From the NCBI GenBank assembly GCA_048058975.1, contig JBLLNP010000008.1, positions 62,001 to 126,000 of the forward strand: 64,000 nt of DNA, given 5' to 3'. The notes under the pieces are model-generated. The model searched no databases. It saw only the letters and a program-made list of their open reading frames with translations, and was not told where the DNA came from. The stretch is from RHLJ01 sp048058975. GTDB taxonomy: Bacteria > Bacteroidota > Rhodothermia > Balneolales > Balneolaceae. Position numbers and translations under genes: made by a program. Positions 26,690-35,355 of this stretch are shown one piece after another. Numbering within the stretch: the stretch's first letter is position 1; every line of letters begins with the position of its first letter.

Positions 26690-27991
26690 TTAGGCGATAA
26701 CCTTAGGCTCGAATTCAGGATAAGCCTCAGCATCATGCTCGTGAAGATCGAGCCCCATTTCTTCGAGATGTCCGTTAACACGCAACGGAAGAATCATATC
26801 AATTCCTTTGAATACAAGATAGCTTACAGGGAATGTCCATAGAAATGCAGCGGCGATTCCCAACAGCTGTACACCAACAATGCTCATATTGAACATGTCT
26901 CCGGTGTTAAATAATCCGGCTGCCAATGTTCCCCAGGCACCACAAACACCGTGAACGGAAACCGCACCAACCGCGTCATCTACTTTTTTGTCGATAAAAA
27001 TCATAGAGTAATGAACAATAATTCCCGCAATAGCTCCAGCAAGAATTGCGAATCCTGGAGTAAGATTTGCACAGCCTGCAGTGATACCTACAAGACCAGC
27101 CAGCACGCCATTTAAGGTAACAGCACCGTCAGGTTTTCCACCTGATACCCAGGAGATAAACATCGCTGCAGTTGCTCCGGCACCTGCAGCTAAGAACGTA
27201 TTTAGTGCAATAAGAGCGATTGAAGTATCTCCTGTAGTTGTAGAACCTGCATTAAACCCGAACCAGCCTAACCAAAGAATAAACACCCCAAGTGCGGCAA
27301 GAGGTAAACTGTGACCTTTGATAATCTGAGGTTTTCCATTTATATATTTACCTGCACGAGGACCGACAACAATAGCGCCGGCAAGAGCAGCCCATCCTCC
27401 TACAGAATGTACAACGGTTGATCCGGCAAAATCGATAAATCCGAGACCTTCGAGCCAGCCGCTTCCGTTAAACAAGCTGCCCCATGCCCATGAACCAAAA
27501 ACAGGGTAAATAAAAGCGGTAATCAGAAGCGAGAATATGAGATAAGCGTTAAACGCGGTACGCTCTGCTACAGCTCCCGAAACGATAGTAGCAGCAGTTG
27601 CAGCAAAAACGGCCTGAAAGAAAAAGAAAGTGTAAGACCATTCAACGGAATAATCTCCAATTTCCATCAACAAAAAGCCATCTGTTCCAATCCAACCGCC
27701 GGCTGTTGTTCCAAACATAATACCAAAGCCAACAAGGAAAAACGCAAGGCTTCCCGCTCCCACATCCATTACGTTTTTCATAATGATGTTAATAGCATTC
27801 TTAGCACGTGTAAACCCTGTTTCAACTAAAGCAAAACCAGCCTGCATAAAGAATACCAGACAAGCAGCGATTATAGTCCAGACGTAATTTAAGTTATCCT
27901 GTACTATTTCTGCAGTAAGATCCTGGGCCTGTACCGAGTGAGCAGCCAGAAGTGCAATAATGGTTAAAAGTAGTTTTTTAAGAAACTTCAT
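26690..27991 (-). CDS. amt: Ammonium transporter (Amt/MEP/Rh family)
   Basis: 433 residues with a cleavable signal peptide (ending SVQAQ), as in many AmtB proteins, then about eleven membrane helices. Seen: MQAGFALVETGFTRAKN near the first helix, the twin pore histidines in STVVHSVGGWAALAG and AVSVHGVCGAWGTLAAG, GSWAWG and LGWFGFNAGST. It conducts NH3/NH4+ across the inner membrane. No glnK/PII gene follows in the window; the neighbour is a TorF-like porin. About 135 bp upstream of the start is the palindrome AAGCGCTT also found ahead of the glutamine synthetase gene. Confidence 0.96.
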   Translation of the reverse strand: MKFLKKLLLTIIALLAAHSVQAQDLTAEIVQDNLNYVWTIIAACLVFFMQAGFALVETGFTRAKNAINIIMKNVMDVGAGSLAFFLVGFGIMFGTTAGGWIGTDGFLLMEIGDYSVEWSYTFFFFQAVFAATAATIVSGAVAERTAFNAYLIFSLLITAFIYPVFGSWAWGSLFNGSGWLEGLGFIDFAGSTVVHSVGGWAALAGAIVVGPRAGKYINGKPQIIKGHSLPLAALGVFILWLGWFGFNAGSTTTGDTSIALIALNTFLAAGAGATAAMFISWVSGGKPDGAVTLNGVLAGLVGITAGCANLTPGFAILAGAIAGIIVHYSMIFIDKKVDDAVGAVSVHGVCGAWGTLAAGLFNTGDMFNMSIVGVQLLGIAAAFLWTFPVSYLVFKGIDMILPLRVNGHLEEMGLDLHEHDAEAYPEFEPKVIA

Positions 27992-28121
27992 TTTTTAAAT
28001 GGTTAGTTAGTGATGAGTGCAGTGAGTGAAATTCTACACAATTCTAAATTAGTTAGGCTTTATAGAATTTCAAACGAAAAAAATTAAATAAATTTTACAA
28101 TTATCATGAATAAATATTGTA

Positions 28122-28135
28122 GAAGCGCTTTTTTG
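28122..28135. promoter_or_regulatory. Palindromic motif shared with glnII promoter (putative nitrogen operator)
   Basis: AAGCGCTTTTTTG at 28123-28135, with the inner palindrome AAGCGCTT centred about 135 bp upstream of the amt ATG. The identical 13-mer precedes the glutamine synthetase gene. The functional role is inference. Confidence 0.5.
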
Positions 28136-28257
28136 AATTAATCGTAAATATGAAAGCGGTTTCCTGAATCAGGAATATTTTTTTTGAAAGGCTTTCTATG
28201 ACTCAGAAAAGAGGGGTGGAGTCAAAGCTTTTTATAAAATTCATGTTTCATAAGTCT

Positions 28258-28265
28258 TATCTTTG
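28258..28265 (+). promoter_or_regulatory. Putative purB promoter -7 box
   Basis: TATCTTTG matches the Bacteroidota -7 consensus TAnnTTTG exactly, 35 bp before the purB ATG. I see no clear TTTG/TTG at the expected -33 distance. Confidence 0.45.
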
Positions 28266-28300
28266 TGCGCGAATAAATTCACTTCAGGAAAAAGACTACT

Positions 28301-29596
28301 ATGATTTCAAGATACGCCAGAAAGGAAATGTCTGATATATGGACCGAACAAAATCAGTTTCAGGCCTGGCTTGAAGTAGAGTTAGCTGCCTGTTGGGCAT
28401 GGGCTAAGCTTGGTACTATCCCAATGGAGGATGTAGATAAGCTGTATGAGAAAGCTTCATTCGATCTGGATAGGATTAAAGAAATTGAAGAACAAACCCG
28501 GCACGATGTGGTAGCTTTTACCAGAGCAGTTTCAGAAACGCTTGGTGAAGAAAAAAAATGGATTCATTTCGGACTCACATCCACAGATGTGGTTGATACG
28601 GCATGGGGAGTGCGGTTAAAACAAGCTAACAAACTGCTTCTTGCAGACCTTGAACGAATCATTGCTGTTCTGAAAGAGAAAGCGAAGAAGCACAAATACA
28701 CGGTAATGATGGGGCGTACTCACGGGATTCACGCAGAACCCACAACTTTTGGATTAAAATGCGCGCTTTGGTATGCCGAGATGAACCGGAATCTTGAACG
28801 TTTCAAAAAAGCAGCCGCGGATGTTGAATTCGGAAAGCTATCCGGTTCGGTAGGAACTTTTGCAAACATTCCGCCTGAGGTCGAAGAGTTTACATGCGAG
28901 AAACTGGGATTAACTCCGGCTCCAATTTCAACCCAGACCCTGCAACGAGATCGACACGCTCACTATGTTTCCACCTTGGCTTTGATAGGCTCGACTTTGG
29001 AAAAGATGGCGGTGGAAGTCCGGCACCTGCAGCGCAGTGAAGTTCGTGAAGCTGAAGAAGCATTCCGAAAAGGACAAAAGGGCTCCTCTTCTATGCCTCA
29101 TAAACGAAACCCGATTAGTTCAGAAAATATATCGGGATGCGCTCGTGTACTTCGGGGCTATATGGTAACCGCATTCGAGAATATTCCACTCTGGCACGAG
29201 CGGGATATTTCGCATTCTTCTGCTGAGCGAATCATTCTTCCCGATGCGACCATTCTGCTGGATTACATGTTGAGCCGTTTCGCGAATGTAATAGAAAATT
29301 TGGTAGTGTTTGAAGAGAATATGGAGGCGAACATCTGGAAAACACACGGATTAGTATTCTCCCAGCGTGTACTAAATAAATTAATTGAAAAAGGAATTGT
29401 ACGTGAAGAAGCCTACGATGCAGTACAGCCTTTAGCAATGCAATCCTGGGAAAGTCAGGTTCCTTTTAAGCCGTTGATTGAAGGTGATAATTACATCACT
29501 TCAAAATTAAACCAGGAAGAGATCGACGATGCTTTTGATCTTAACCACCACACCCGCAATGTGGATGTTATTTTTGAGAGGGTGGGGTTGAGCTAA
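28301..29596 (+). CDS. purB: Adenylosuccinate lyase
   Basis: 431 residues, the usual length. It cleaves SAICAR to AICAR and adenylosuccinate to AMP in purine synthesis. Seen: the N-terminal MISRYARKEMSDIW, HDVVAFTRAV, LTSTDVVDTAWG, the conserved GRTHGIHAEPT near residue 140, and the superfamily signature GSSSMPHKRNP (about 261-271) whose serine is the catalytic base. The 3' end overlaps the end of the convergent menE gene by 29 bp. A TAnnTTTG box precedes it. The other pur genes are dispersed in the window. Confidence 0.97.
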   Translation: MISRYARKEMSDIWTEQNQFQAWLEVELAACWAWAKLGTIPMEDVDKLYEKASFDLDRIKEIEEQTRHDVVAFTRAVSETLGEEKKWIHFGLTSTDVVDTAWGVRLKQANKLLLADLERIIAVLKEKAKKHKYTVMMGRTHGIHAEPTTFGLKCALWYAEMNRNLERFKKAAADVEFGKLSGSVGTFANIPPEVEEFTCEKLGLTPAPISTQTLQRDRHAHYVSTLALIGSTLEKMAVEVRHLQRSEVREAEEAFRKGQKGSSSMPHKRNPISSENISGCARVLRGYMVTAFENIPLWHERDISHSSAERIILPDATILLDYMLSRFANVIENLVVFEENMEANIWKTHGLVFSQRVLNKLIEKGIVREEAYDAVQPLAMQSWESQVPFKPLIEGDNYITSKLNQEEIDDAFDLNHHTRNVDVIFERVGLS

Positions 29597-31082
29597 AAGA
29601 ACTTAGGGTTTTCAAGAGCTGAGTTCTTTTCACTTTACCAGTTTCCGTTCGAGGAATTTCTTCTATTATTTTCAACTCTTTAGGAAGCTTGAAATCAACT
29701 AATTCATGTTTTAACTGATCACGGATTTCTTCCAGGTTTGGAGTTTTTCCATTCGAAAGCGTAATAAAGGCAGTTACTTTCTGTCCCCACTCTTCGTCCG
29801 GTATTCCAAGCACCACTACTTCTTTAATGGAAGGCAACTTTTGAATAGCTTCTTCTACTTCAACGGGGTTAACATTTTCTCCTCCAGAGATAATTAAATC
29901 CGTCCGGCGCGACTCAATAAAAACCATATCAAAGGTATTACGGTGGCCGTAATCTCCAGTGTTAAACCACCCTTTTTCATCAAAACGGTCTTTGTTGTCT
30001 TCTTTGTGATAGTAACCGTCAAACACCTGAGGACCTTTTAACCAGATAGTACCGGATTGGTTTCTTCCTAATACTTTCCCGTTGTCATCCCGAATCTGAA
30101 GTTCATTGGGAGGAAATGGTTTTCCAACGCTTTTCATGGGGATGTAAGCTCCGGAAGGGGCTAAGGTTGGATTCGCGGCAATTTGCGCACAGGTTTCCGT
30201 CATGCCATAAGATGAAACGACCGGAATGCCTCGTTCCACCCCTTTTTGAAGCAAAGTTGATGGGGTAGGGCCTCCACCAAGGAGAATTGCTTTAAAGTCG
30301 CGATGGGTTTTGAATAATGGATCATTTAGTAATCGCTTAAGCATGGTTGGCACTAAAGAAGCCGCTTGAAAACGGGTATTCTCTGCAAGAAACTCTTTGA
30401 TCATTTCCTCATGAAACACATCCATTCGATAAATTGCGGTTCTGTAAATAAGTGATCGCAGAATGATGGAAATTCCACCAACGTGATTAAGCGGAAGACA
30501 CAACAACCAGAAATGATTTAAATCCGGCTTAAAGTTCTTAGCTGAAGATTTAGCTGCCGCAAACATCTGTTTACGCTTTAGAGGTACAACCTTAGGTTTA
30601 GCTGAGGTGCCGGAGGTAAAGAAATATCCGAATACTTCAGAGTCTTTGATTTTAGATTCATCAGGAAGTTTTAAATCTCTGATGTCGAAGGTGAATGCAT
30701 TCAGAAAGAAATTTTCATCCATGTGAATCACATCATCACCCATAAGCCGTTTTCGATTTTTCGAATCACAAAAAATCAGGCTTGGACTAAGCTCCAGAAT
30801 CTGGGCTTCCAGTTCTTTTTGAGGGAGCTTTGGGTTTAGCGGAATGAACGGAATCCCTAGTTTCCAGCAAGCAGCAATAGAAAAGATCAACATATCAGAT
30901 GATTCTGAAAGAAATGCTACCGGCCATTTTAATGAATCCGATTTTTGTTCAACCATATCCTGAAAAAAAGCGGTGAACCGATCCAGGTCGCTGTAAGTAA
31001 ACATGCCATGTTGAGAGGTAAGAAAAACCAACTCGGGATCCGTTTTCTTAAATTCAAAAATATGTAGGCGCGATTTAAACAC
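29568..31082 (-). CDS. menE: o-Succinylbenzoate-CoA ligase (AMP-forming)
   Basis: 504 residues of the ANL adenylating superfamily. It activates o-succinylbenzoate to its CoA ester in menaquinone synthesis. Seen: the phosphate loop FTSGTSAKPKVVPL near residue 163, SSYGMTETCAQI near 302, the GWFNTGDYG core near 378, and the C-terminal domain lysine in PRTETGKVKR. The start appears to be a GTG lying directly after the TAA of menC, so the two are tightly coupled. MenE is chosen over other acyl-CoA ligases because of the menC-menA neighbours. Its 3' end runs 29 bp into purB. Confidence 0.92.
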   Translation of the reverse strand: MFKSRLHIFEFKKTDPELVFLTSQHGMFTYSDLDRFTAFFQDMVEQKSDSLKWPVAFLSESSDMLIFSIAACWKLGIPFIPLNPKLPQKELEAQILELSPSLIFCDSKNRKRLMGDDVIHMDENFFLNAFTFDIRDLKLPDESKIKDSEVFGYFFTSGTSAKPKVVPLKRKQMFAAAKSSAKNFKPDLNHFWLLCLPLNHVGGISIILRSLIYRTAIYRMDVFHEEMIKEFLAENTRFQAASLVPTMLKRLLNDPLFKTHRDFKAILLGGGPTPSTLLQKGVERGIPVVSSYGMTETCAQIAANPTLAPSGAYIPMKSVGKPFPPNELQIRDDNGKVLGRNQSGTIWLKGPQVFDGYYHKEDNKDRFDEKGWFNTGDYGHRNTFDMVFIESRRTDLIISGGENVNPVEVEEAIQKLPSIKEVVVLGIPDEEWGQKVTAFITLSNGKTPNLEEIRDQLKHELVDFKLPKELKIIEEIPRTETGKVKRTQLLKTLSSFSSTPPSQK

Positions 31083-32150
31083 TTATACTTCTTCCAAAAA
31101 AGTTAAATCTACAGGATTTCCAATACCCGCTTTTTCAGGAATGTGATAGGAGCCATTCGTAATCAATTCTGTTTCTGTTCCCTGTTCGTTCAATAACGAG
31201 CCAGTTGCCAAACCATGAGCAAAAGTTGGTGTTCCTAACCCGGAAGCCAAAACTGCCGAAATGTTCCTTCCAATTATCCCGTCTAAACTTGTAGTGAATA
31301 CAATTTCCATATTATGAGTCCCCGCAAGCTCTTTTGTTACGGTTATGTTTTCAAAAAGCCCCATTAACGCAGGTTTTATAATGATAAGATCACAATAATT
31401 CTGCTCTATTAGTGCTTTTGCTCTTGTTTTGTTCCCTAGAGATTCATCAGCGGCTATTTTTATTTCAGTTCTTTCCTTAACCCAATTCAAAGCTTCGATG
31501 TCTTCTGCCGAAACAGGTTGTTCACAATATTCAATACTCAGATCCTCAATTGAATTAAGATTCTGAACTGCTGTTTTTTTATCCCAAGCCTGGTTGGCAT
31601 CTATTCGTAATTTGATGTCAGGATATGTTTTTCTGATGAATTTGAGAACGGATTTTTCTTTACTGAAATCATTTCCCACTTTCAGCTTAAGTGTTTCAAA
31701 ACCTTCCTTTTTCTTTTTGTTGATTTGGGAGATGATTTCCTCCTCAGATTGAATTCCGATGGCCGCATTGCACTTTATTGATGGCTTTTTTAATCCAAAA
31801 AGGAATTCAGAAAGTGACTTGTTTACTTTTTTTGCCTGAAAGTCATGCCATAGTGTGTCTAACCCAAAACTTAAAGACGGAAAGCCGTGAATTTGATCAA
31901 GTACGTTTATGATCTGCCTGCCATCGCCACTTAAAAAAGCCTGCTCCAGGTATTTTTTATTTTGCTGAAGGACAACCATGACCTCATCAAGAGACTCAGT
32001 TGAAAAACCGGGTAGTGGAGCAACTTCACCGAAAGACTGAATTCCATCAAACTCAAAAAAGAGGACTATTCCTTTGCGAGTCGAAAATGTACCTGATGAG
32101 GTTTTAAATGGTTTTTTGAATGGAGTGCTATATCTAAAATATCGAAGCAT
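31083..32150 (-). CDS. menC: o-Succinylbenzoate synthase
   Basis: 355 residues, enolase superfamily. It dehydrates SHCHC to o-succinylbenzoate. Seen: the N-terminal capping domain to about residue 115, the catalytic second lysine of LKLKVG near 196 (KxK), metal ligands in LRIDANQAW near 222, YCEQPV near 252, AADESLG near 274 and the third strand IIKPALMG. The start overlaps the menA stop by one base (TGATG), and menE begins right after its stop, giving a menA-menC-menE unit. Confidence 0.93.
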   Translation of the reverse strand: MLRYFRYSTPFKKPFKTSSGTFSTRKGIVLFFEFDGIQSFGEVAPLPGFSTESLDEVMVVLQQNKKYLEQAFLSGDGRQIINVLDQIHGFPSLSFGLDTLWHDFQAKKVNKSLSEFLFGLKKPSIKCNAAIGIQSEEEIISQINKKKKEGFETLKLKVGNDFSKEKSVLKFIRKTYPDIKLRIDANQAWDKKTAVQNLNSIEDLSIEYCEQPVSAEDIEALNWVKERTEIKIAADESLGNKTRAKALIEQNYCDLIIIKPALMGLFENITVTKELAGTHNMEIVFTTSLDGIIGRNISAVLASGLGTPTFAHGLATGSLLNEQGTETELITNGSYHIPEKAGIGNPVDLTFLEEV

Positions 32151-33121
32151 CAGTTCAGGATGATTCCCAATGTGAATAAGATTCCAAAGAGCGCCATGAA
32201 ACGAGCCGTCCGTTCAAGCAGCCCATTTAGTTTTTTCTTATCGGTTTCTGTCCAGACTTTGTGAGCCTGGGATAAAGCAATAGGAAGCACAATAAAAGGC
32301 AGAAAAATCCATACCTCATAACCTAATCTGAAAAAAAAGTGAAGCGGGATCGCATAAGCCAGTAAAAGCATAAGGGTATATTCCCACTTTAAAGCGCTCT
32401 CTCCAAAAAGCACGCCTAAGGTTCTTTTTCCGGCTTTTGCATCCTGTTCGACATCCCTGAGATTGTTGATTACAAGAATATTGGTACACAAAGCGCCTAC
32501 CGCTAATGATGCCCAAAAAGTGGACTCAGACCATTGTAATGCATTTACATAATAAGTCGTCATTACTGCGACAATTCCGAAAAAAATAAATACAAAAACA
32601 TCACCCAGGCCATTATATCCTAAAGGATAAGGTCCGCCGGTATAAAGAACCCCGAATAATAAAGAGAGCAAGCCAATCATCAGTACCATCCATCCGCCAA
32701 TCCAAACCAAATATAATCCAAAGAGGAAGGCGAGTAACATTGAAATGATAGTCGCGTTCAGCATTGTTTTTGGGGGGATGAGTCCGGCGGCAGTAGCACG
32801 TTGAAATCCGATACGTTCATCGGTGTCAGCTCCTTTCACAAAATCGAAATAATCGTTTGCGAAATTTGTTCCAATTTGAATCAGGAATGCGCATAGTAAA
32901 GCAATACCAGTGGTGCTAAAAGAAAGTACCTGATCATTCCATGCAATCCCGGCCCCAACTAGTACCGGAGTGAAAGCTGCTGCCAGAGTTTTTGGGCGGG
33001 CGGCCTCTACCCAGATGTTGATTTTTTTATGAGACAAATCCGAAAGTTTTTTTGCAGTGGAGTGTGGATAAATCCATAACAAAGATAAGATATTTGAGTT
33101 CCCCTGAAAATGATTAGACAA
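32150..33121 (-). CDS. menA: 1,4-Dihydroxy-2-naphthoate polyprenyltransferase
   Basis: A UbiA-superfamily membrane prenyltransferase that attaches the isoprenoid tail in menaquinone synthesis. Seen: WVEAARPKTLAAAFTPVLVG, the first Asp-rich motif NDYFDFVKGADTDER near 88, the second NNLRDVEQDAKAGKRTLG near 215, and eight or nine helices. There is no ATG ahead of the conserved region. The longest reading begins at a TTG (33121, 323 residues), but a TTG at 33037 giving SHKKINIWVEAARP is at least as plausible, since the upstream 28 residues look unlike the family. It is first of the men unit. Confidence 0.9.
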   Translation of the reverse strand: MSNHFQGNSNILSLLWIYPHSTAKKLSDLSHKKINIWVEAARPKTLAAAFTPVLVGAGIAWNDQVLSFSTTGIALLCAFLIQIGTNFANDYFDFVKGADTDERIGFQRATAAGLIPPKTMLNATIISMLLAFLFGLYLVWIGGWMVLMIGLLSLLFGVLYTGGPYPLGYNGLGDVFVFIFFGIVAVMTTYYVNALQWSESTFWASLAVGALCTNILVINNLRDVEQDAKAGKRTLGVLFGESALKWEYTLMLLLAYAIPLHFFFRLGYEVWIFLPFIVLPIALSQAHKVWTETDKKKLNGLLERTARFMALFGILFTLGIILN

Positions 33122-33191
33122 ATGAAAAAAGAACTTAATTTTGTTAAGTAACGATAAGTTTATGAGGTTGGGTTAAAAAATTATTTAAGTG

Positions 33192-33205
33192 AAAGCGCTT
33201 TTTTG
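33192..33205. promoter_or_regulatory. Palindromic motif shared with amt upstream region (putative nitrogen operator)
   Basis: AAAGCGCTTTTTTG, with the perfect palindrome AAAGCGCTTT at 33192-33201 centred about 125 bp before the glutamine synthetase ATG. The amt copy is centred about 135 bp before its start, one helical turn different. The role is inference. Confidence 0.5.
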
Positions 33206-33246
33206 CCTGTAAATTTTAAATGTGGATAATTTTTAATCTAATTTAA

Positions 33247-33278
33247 TTGAGTGTTATTGGAAAAGTGCTTTATATTTA
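33247..33278 (+). promoter_or_regulatory. Putative glnII promoter
   Basis: TTG at 33247-33249 and TATATTTA at 33271-33278 (one mismatch to TAnnTTTG) with a 21-bp gap, 44 bp before the ATG. The sequence right after the box, CGCTC, also follows the gatB box. Modest support. Confidence 0.4.
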
Positions 33279-33321
33279 CGCTCAAATTTTTTCATAAACC
33301 TAACAAACCAAACCAAACAAC

Positions 33322-34335
33322 ATGCCGAAGTCTAAACTTGAATACATCTGGCTTGACGGATATAAACCAACGCAAAGCCTTAGAAGCAAAACTAAAATCG
33401 TTTCAGATTTTTCAGGAAAATTAGAGGATTGTCCGGAGTGGTCTTTTGACGGAAGTTCAACTCAGCAGGCAGAAGGTGGAAGCTCTGATTGTTTGCTTAA
33501 GCCTGTAGCTATTTACCCGGATCCGGAAGTAAAAAATGGATATCTGGTAATGACCGAAGTTCTTAACGCAGATGGTACGCCACATGAAACTAATGGCCGT
33601 GCAACGATAGAAGATCAAGACGATGATTTTTGGTTCGGTTTCGAGCAGGAATATTTCCTAATGGATTTGGAAACAAAATTACCACTTGGTTTCCCGGTTA
33701 ATGGATATCCAGGTCCTCAAGGTCCTTACTACTGTGGTGTTGGGGGCCAGAACGCATACGGAAGAGCGTTTAAAGATGAGCATTTAGACATTTGCCTTGA
33801 AGTGGGTCTTAATGTGGAAGGAACCAATGGAGAGGTTGCCGCCGGCCAGTGGGAATGGCAGATTTTCGCGAAAGGTGCACAATCAGCTGGTGACCAAATC
33901 TGGGTTGCCCGATTCCTTATGGAAAGACTTTCTGAGAAGTACGGCCTTTACATCGAGTACCATCCGAAACCACTTGGTAAAACGGACTGGAATGGGTCAG
34001 GTATGCATGCCAACTTCTCCAACGAATACATAAGAACTGCCGGATCTAAAGAGAAGATTGAGAAAGTGTGTGAAGCTTTCCGTGATGTGGTAGATGAGCA
34101 TATTGCGGTTTATGGTGCTCACAATGAAGAGCGTTTAACCGGAGCTCACGAAACTGCTGCGATCGATCAATTCTCATATGGAGTTTCTGACCGCGGCGCT
34201 TCTATTCGTATTCCGGTATATACTGTAACTCATGGCTGGAGCGGATATCTGGAAGACAGACGACCAGCTTCTAATGCTGACCCATATAAAGTTGCGGCAC
34301 GAATTATCAAAACAGTTAAGACTGTAACAGGATAA
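33322..34335 (+). CDS. glnII: Glutamine synthetase, type II (GSII, eukaryote-like)
   Basis: 337 residues, the GSII length, much shorter than GSI (about 470) or GSIII (about 700). It makes glutamine from glutamate, ammonium and ATP. Seen: LEYIWLDGY at the N-terminus, WSFDGSSTQQAEGGSSD in the beta-grasp domain, FGFEQEYFLMD with the metal-binding glutamates near 112, GQWEWQI near 178, NGSGMHANFSN near 229, and GVSDRGASIRIP with the active-site Arg near 290. It lacks the adenylylation loop of GSI, so control is probably transcriptional. It is a single gene with its own terminator, far from any glutamate synthase gene. Confidence 0.95.
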   Translation: MPKSKLEYIWLDGYKPTQSLRSKTKIVSDFSGKLEDCPEWSFDGSSTQQAEGGSSDCLLKPVAIYPDPEVKNGYLVMTEVLNADGTPHETNGRATIEDQDDDFWFGFEQEYFLMDLETKLPLGFPVNGYPGPQGPYYCGVGGQNAYGRAFKDEHLDICLEVGLNVEGTNGEVAAGQWEWQIFAKGAQSAGDQIWVARFLMERLSEKYGLYIEYHPKPLGKTDWNGSGMHANFSNEYIRTAGSKEKIEKVCEAFRDVVDEHIAVYGAHNEERLTGAHETAAIDQFSYGVSDRGASIRIPVYTVTHGWSGYLEDRRPASNADPYKVAARIIKTVKTVTG

Positions 34336-34362
34336 TTTTTCACTCCTCATCGAAGTAGTTTA

Positions 34363-34390
34363 AACCCAGTGCATTTTTATGTGCTGGGTT
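34363..34390 (+). terminator. Rho-independent terminator after glnII
   Basis: AACCCAGTGCA pairs with TGTGCTGGGTT (two G-U pairs) around a 6-base loop, followed by TTTTTT. It overlaps a spurious upstream ATG (34379) of the csaA gene, which argues for the later start at 34409. Confidence 0.85.
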
Positions 34391-34408
34391 TTTTATTATT
34401 CAAAGAAA

Positions 34409-34747
34409 ATGAAAGAAATTAGCTGGCGAGAGTTTGAACAGGTTGAACTAAGAGTGGGAACAATCGTTCAGGTTGAGGATTTTCCTGAGGCCAGGAAATT
34501 AGCGTATAAACTCACTATTGATTTTGGACAAGAAATAGGGATAAAAAAATCCTCCGCTCAAATCACCCACCATTATACGAAAGAGGAGTTAGTAGGAAAG
34601 CAGATTATCGGAGTAGTTAATTTCCCGGTAAAGCAAATCGGGCCGTTTATGTCAGAGTGTTTAGTGACCGGTTTTTATGATGAAGAAGGCCATGTAGTGC
34701 TTGCAATCCCGGAAAAGAAATTACCTGAAGGATCAAAACTTGGTTAG
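34409..34747 (+). CDS. csaA: CsaA-type tRNA-binding protein / export chaperone
   Basis: 112 residues from the ATG at 34409, the usual CsaA length. An ATG 30 bases upstream lies inside the glnII terminator and adds non-family residues. A single EMAP/tRNA-binding OB fold: FEQVELRVGTIVQVEDFPEARKLA, LTIDFGQEIGIKKSSAQI, LVGKQIIGVVNFPVKQIG, FMSECLVTGFYDEEG. The homodimer binds tRNA or unfolded preproteins in the cytoplasm. It is a single gene with no tRNA synthetase domain and no secA/secB neighbour. Confidence 0.93.
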   Translation: MKEISWREFEQVELRVGTIVQVEDFPEARKLAYKLTIDFGQEIGIKKSSAQITHHYTKEELVGKQIIGVVNFPVKQIGPFMSECLVTGFYDEEGHVVLAIPEKKLPEGSKLG

Positions 34748-34857
34748 GGAAAAGAATTATTTGTGGCTTCTTATCGTTTAAAATACTCCTTAATTTCTGG
34801 AAACTTTTCTTCTGAACAGACTGTAAAAGTATTCGTTTTTTTCAATTAAATGGTGCT

Positions 34858-35301
34858 ATGAAAATCTCATTCTTTCTTGTTTTATCATGTTTTTTTGCTC
34901 TTGAGACTGTAGCTCAGGAAGTTTCTGATTATCTGTCAGAAAATATTTCTTCGTTCACACTTCTGGTTCAAGGAATCAATAAAGCGGAAGGTGAATTGAG
35001 AATTGCAATGTTTAACTCAAAAGACGATTACACAAAAGAACCTGTGTATGCGGTCGTGCTTCCGGTTGCTGATGAGAAAGTAGAATGGAGAGTTCCGGAT
35101 TTACCCTTTGGAGAATATGCCATTGCTGTTTATCACGATAAAAATACGAACGGAAAGCTGGATACCAATTTTCTTGGCATTCCTAAAGAAGATTACGGTT
35201 TTTCGAACAACGCTCGTGGCAAGTTTGGACCTGCATCCTGGGAAGATGCAAAATTCAGTGTTTCAGAGAGTACGTTTACCCATCAAATAATTATCAATTA
35301 G
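34858..35301 (+). CDS. Secreted DUF2141 protein
   Basis: 147 residues with a signal peptide (about 1-20, ending ETVAQ) and a DUF2141 domain: VQGINKAEGELRIAMFNSKDDY near residue 38, then the characteristic GEYAIAVYHDKNTNGKLDTNFLG with a Ca2+-binding-like DKNTNGKLD loop near 95, then PKEDYGFSNNARG. It folds as a small beta sandwich, probably periplasmic or outer-membrane. Function is unknown. It stands 55 bp ahead of an ABC permease gene, too far and without a shared theme to infer a partnership. Confidence 0.88.
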   Translation: MKISFFLVLSCFFALETVAQEVSDYLSENISSFTLLVQGINKAEGELRIAMFNSKDDYTKEPVYAVVLPVADEKVEWRVPDLPFGEYAIAVYHDKNTNGKLDTNFLGIPKEDYGFSNNARGKFGPASWEDAKFSVSESTFTHQIIIN

Positions 35302-35355
35302 ACTGTAACCCAAACTTTTCTTACTCGTAGTCGCATCCCAACTTAAAAAGAGGAT

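Larger units (their letters stand above)
27992..28300. other. Divergent control region between amt and purB (309 bp without a gene)
   Basis: An AT-rich space between divergently transcribed amt (minus) and purB (plus). It contains the motif AAGCGCTTTTTTG at 28123-28135, a looser GAAAGCGGTTTC at 28152-28163, and a -7-like TATCTTTG at 28258-28265 for purB. I see no ORF and no RNA gene in it. Confidence 0.6.

Noticed and set aside
34379..34408. Earlier ATG for csaA
   Set aside because: It lies in the glnII terminator stem and the added residues (CWVFYYSKK) do not belong to the family.
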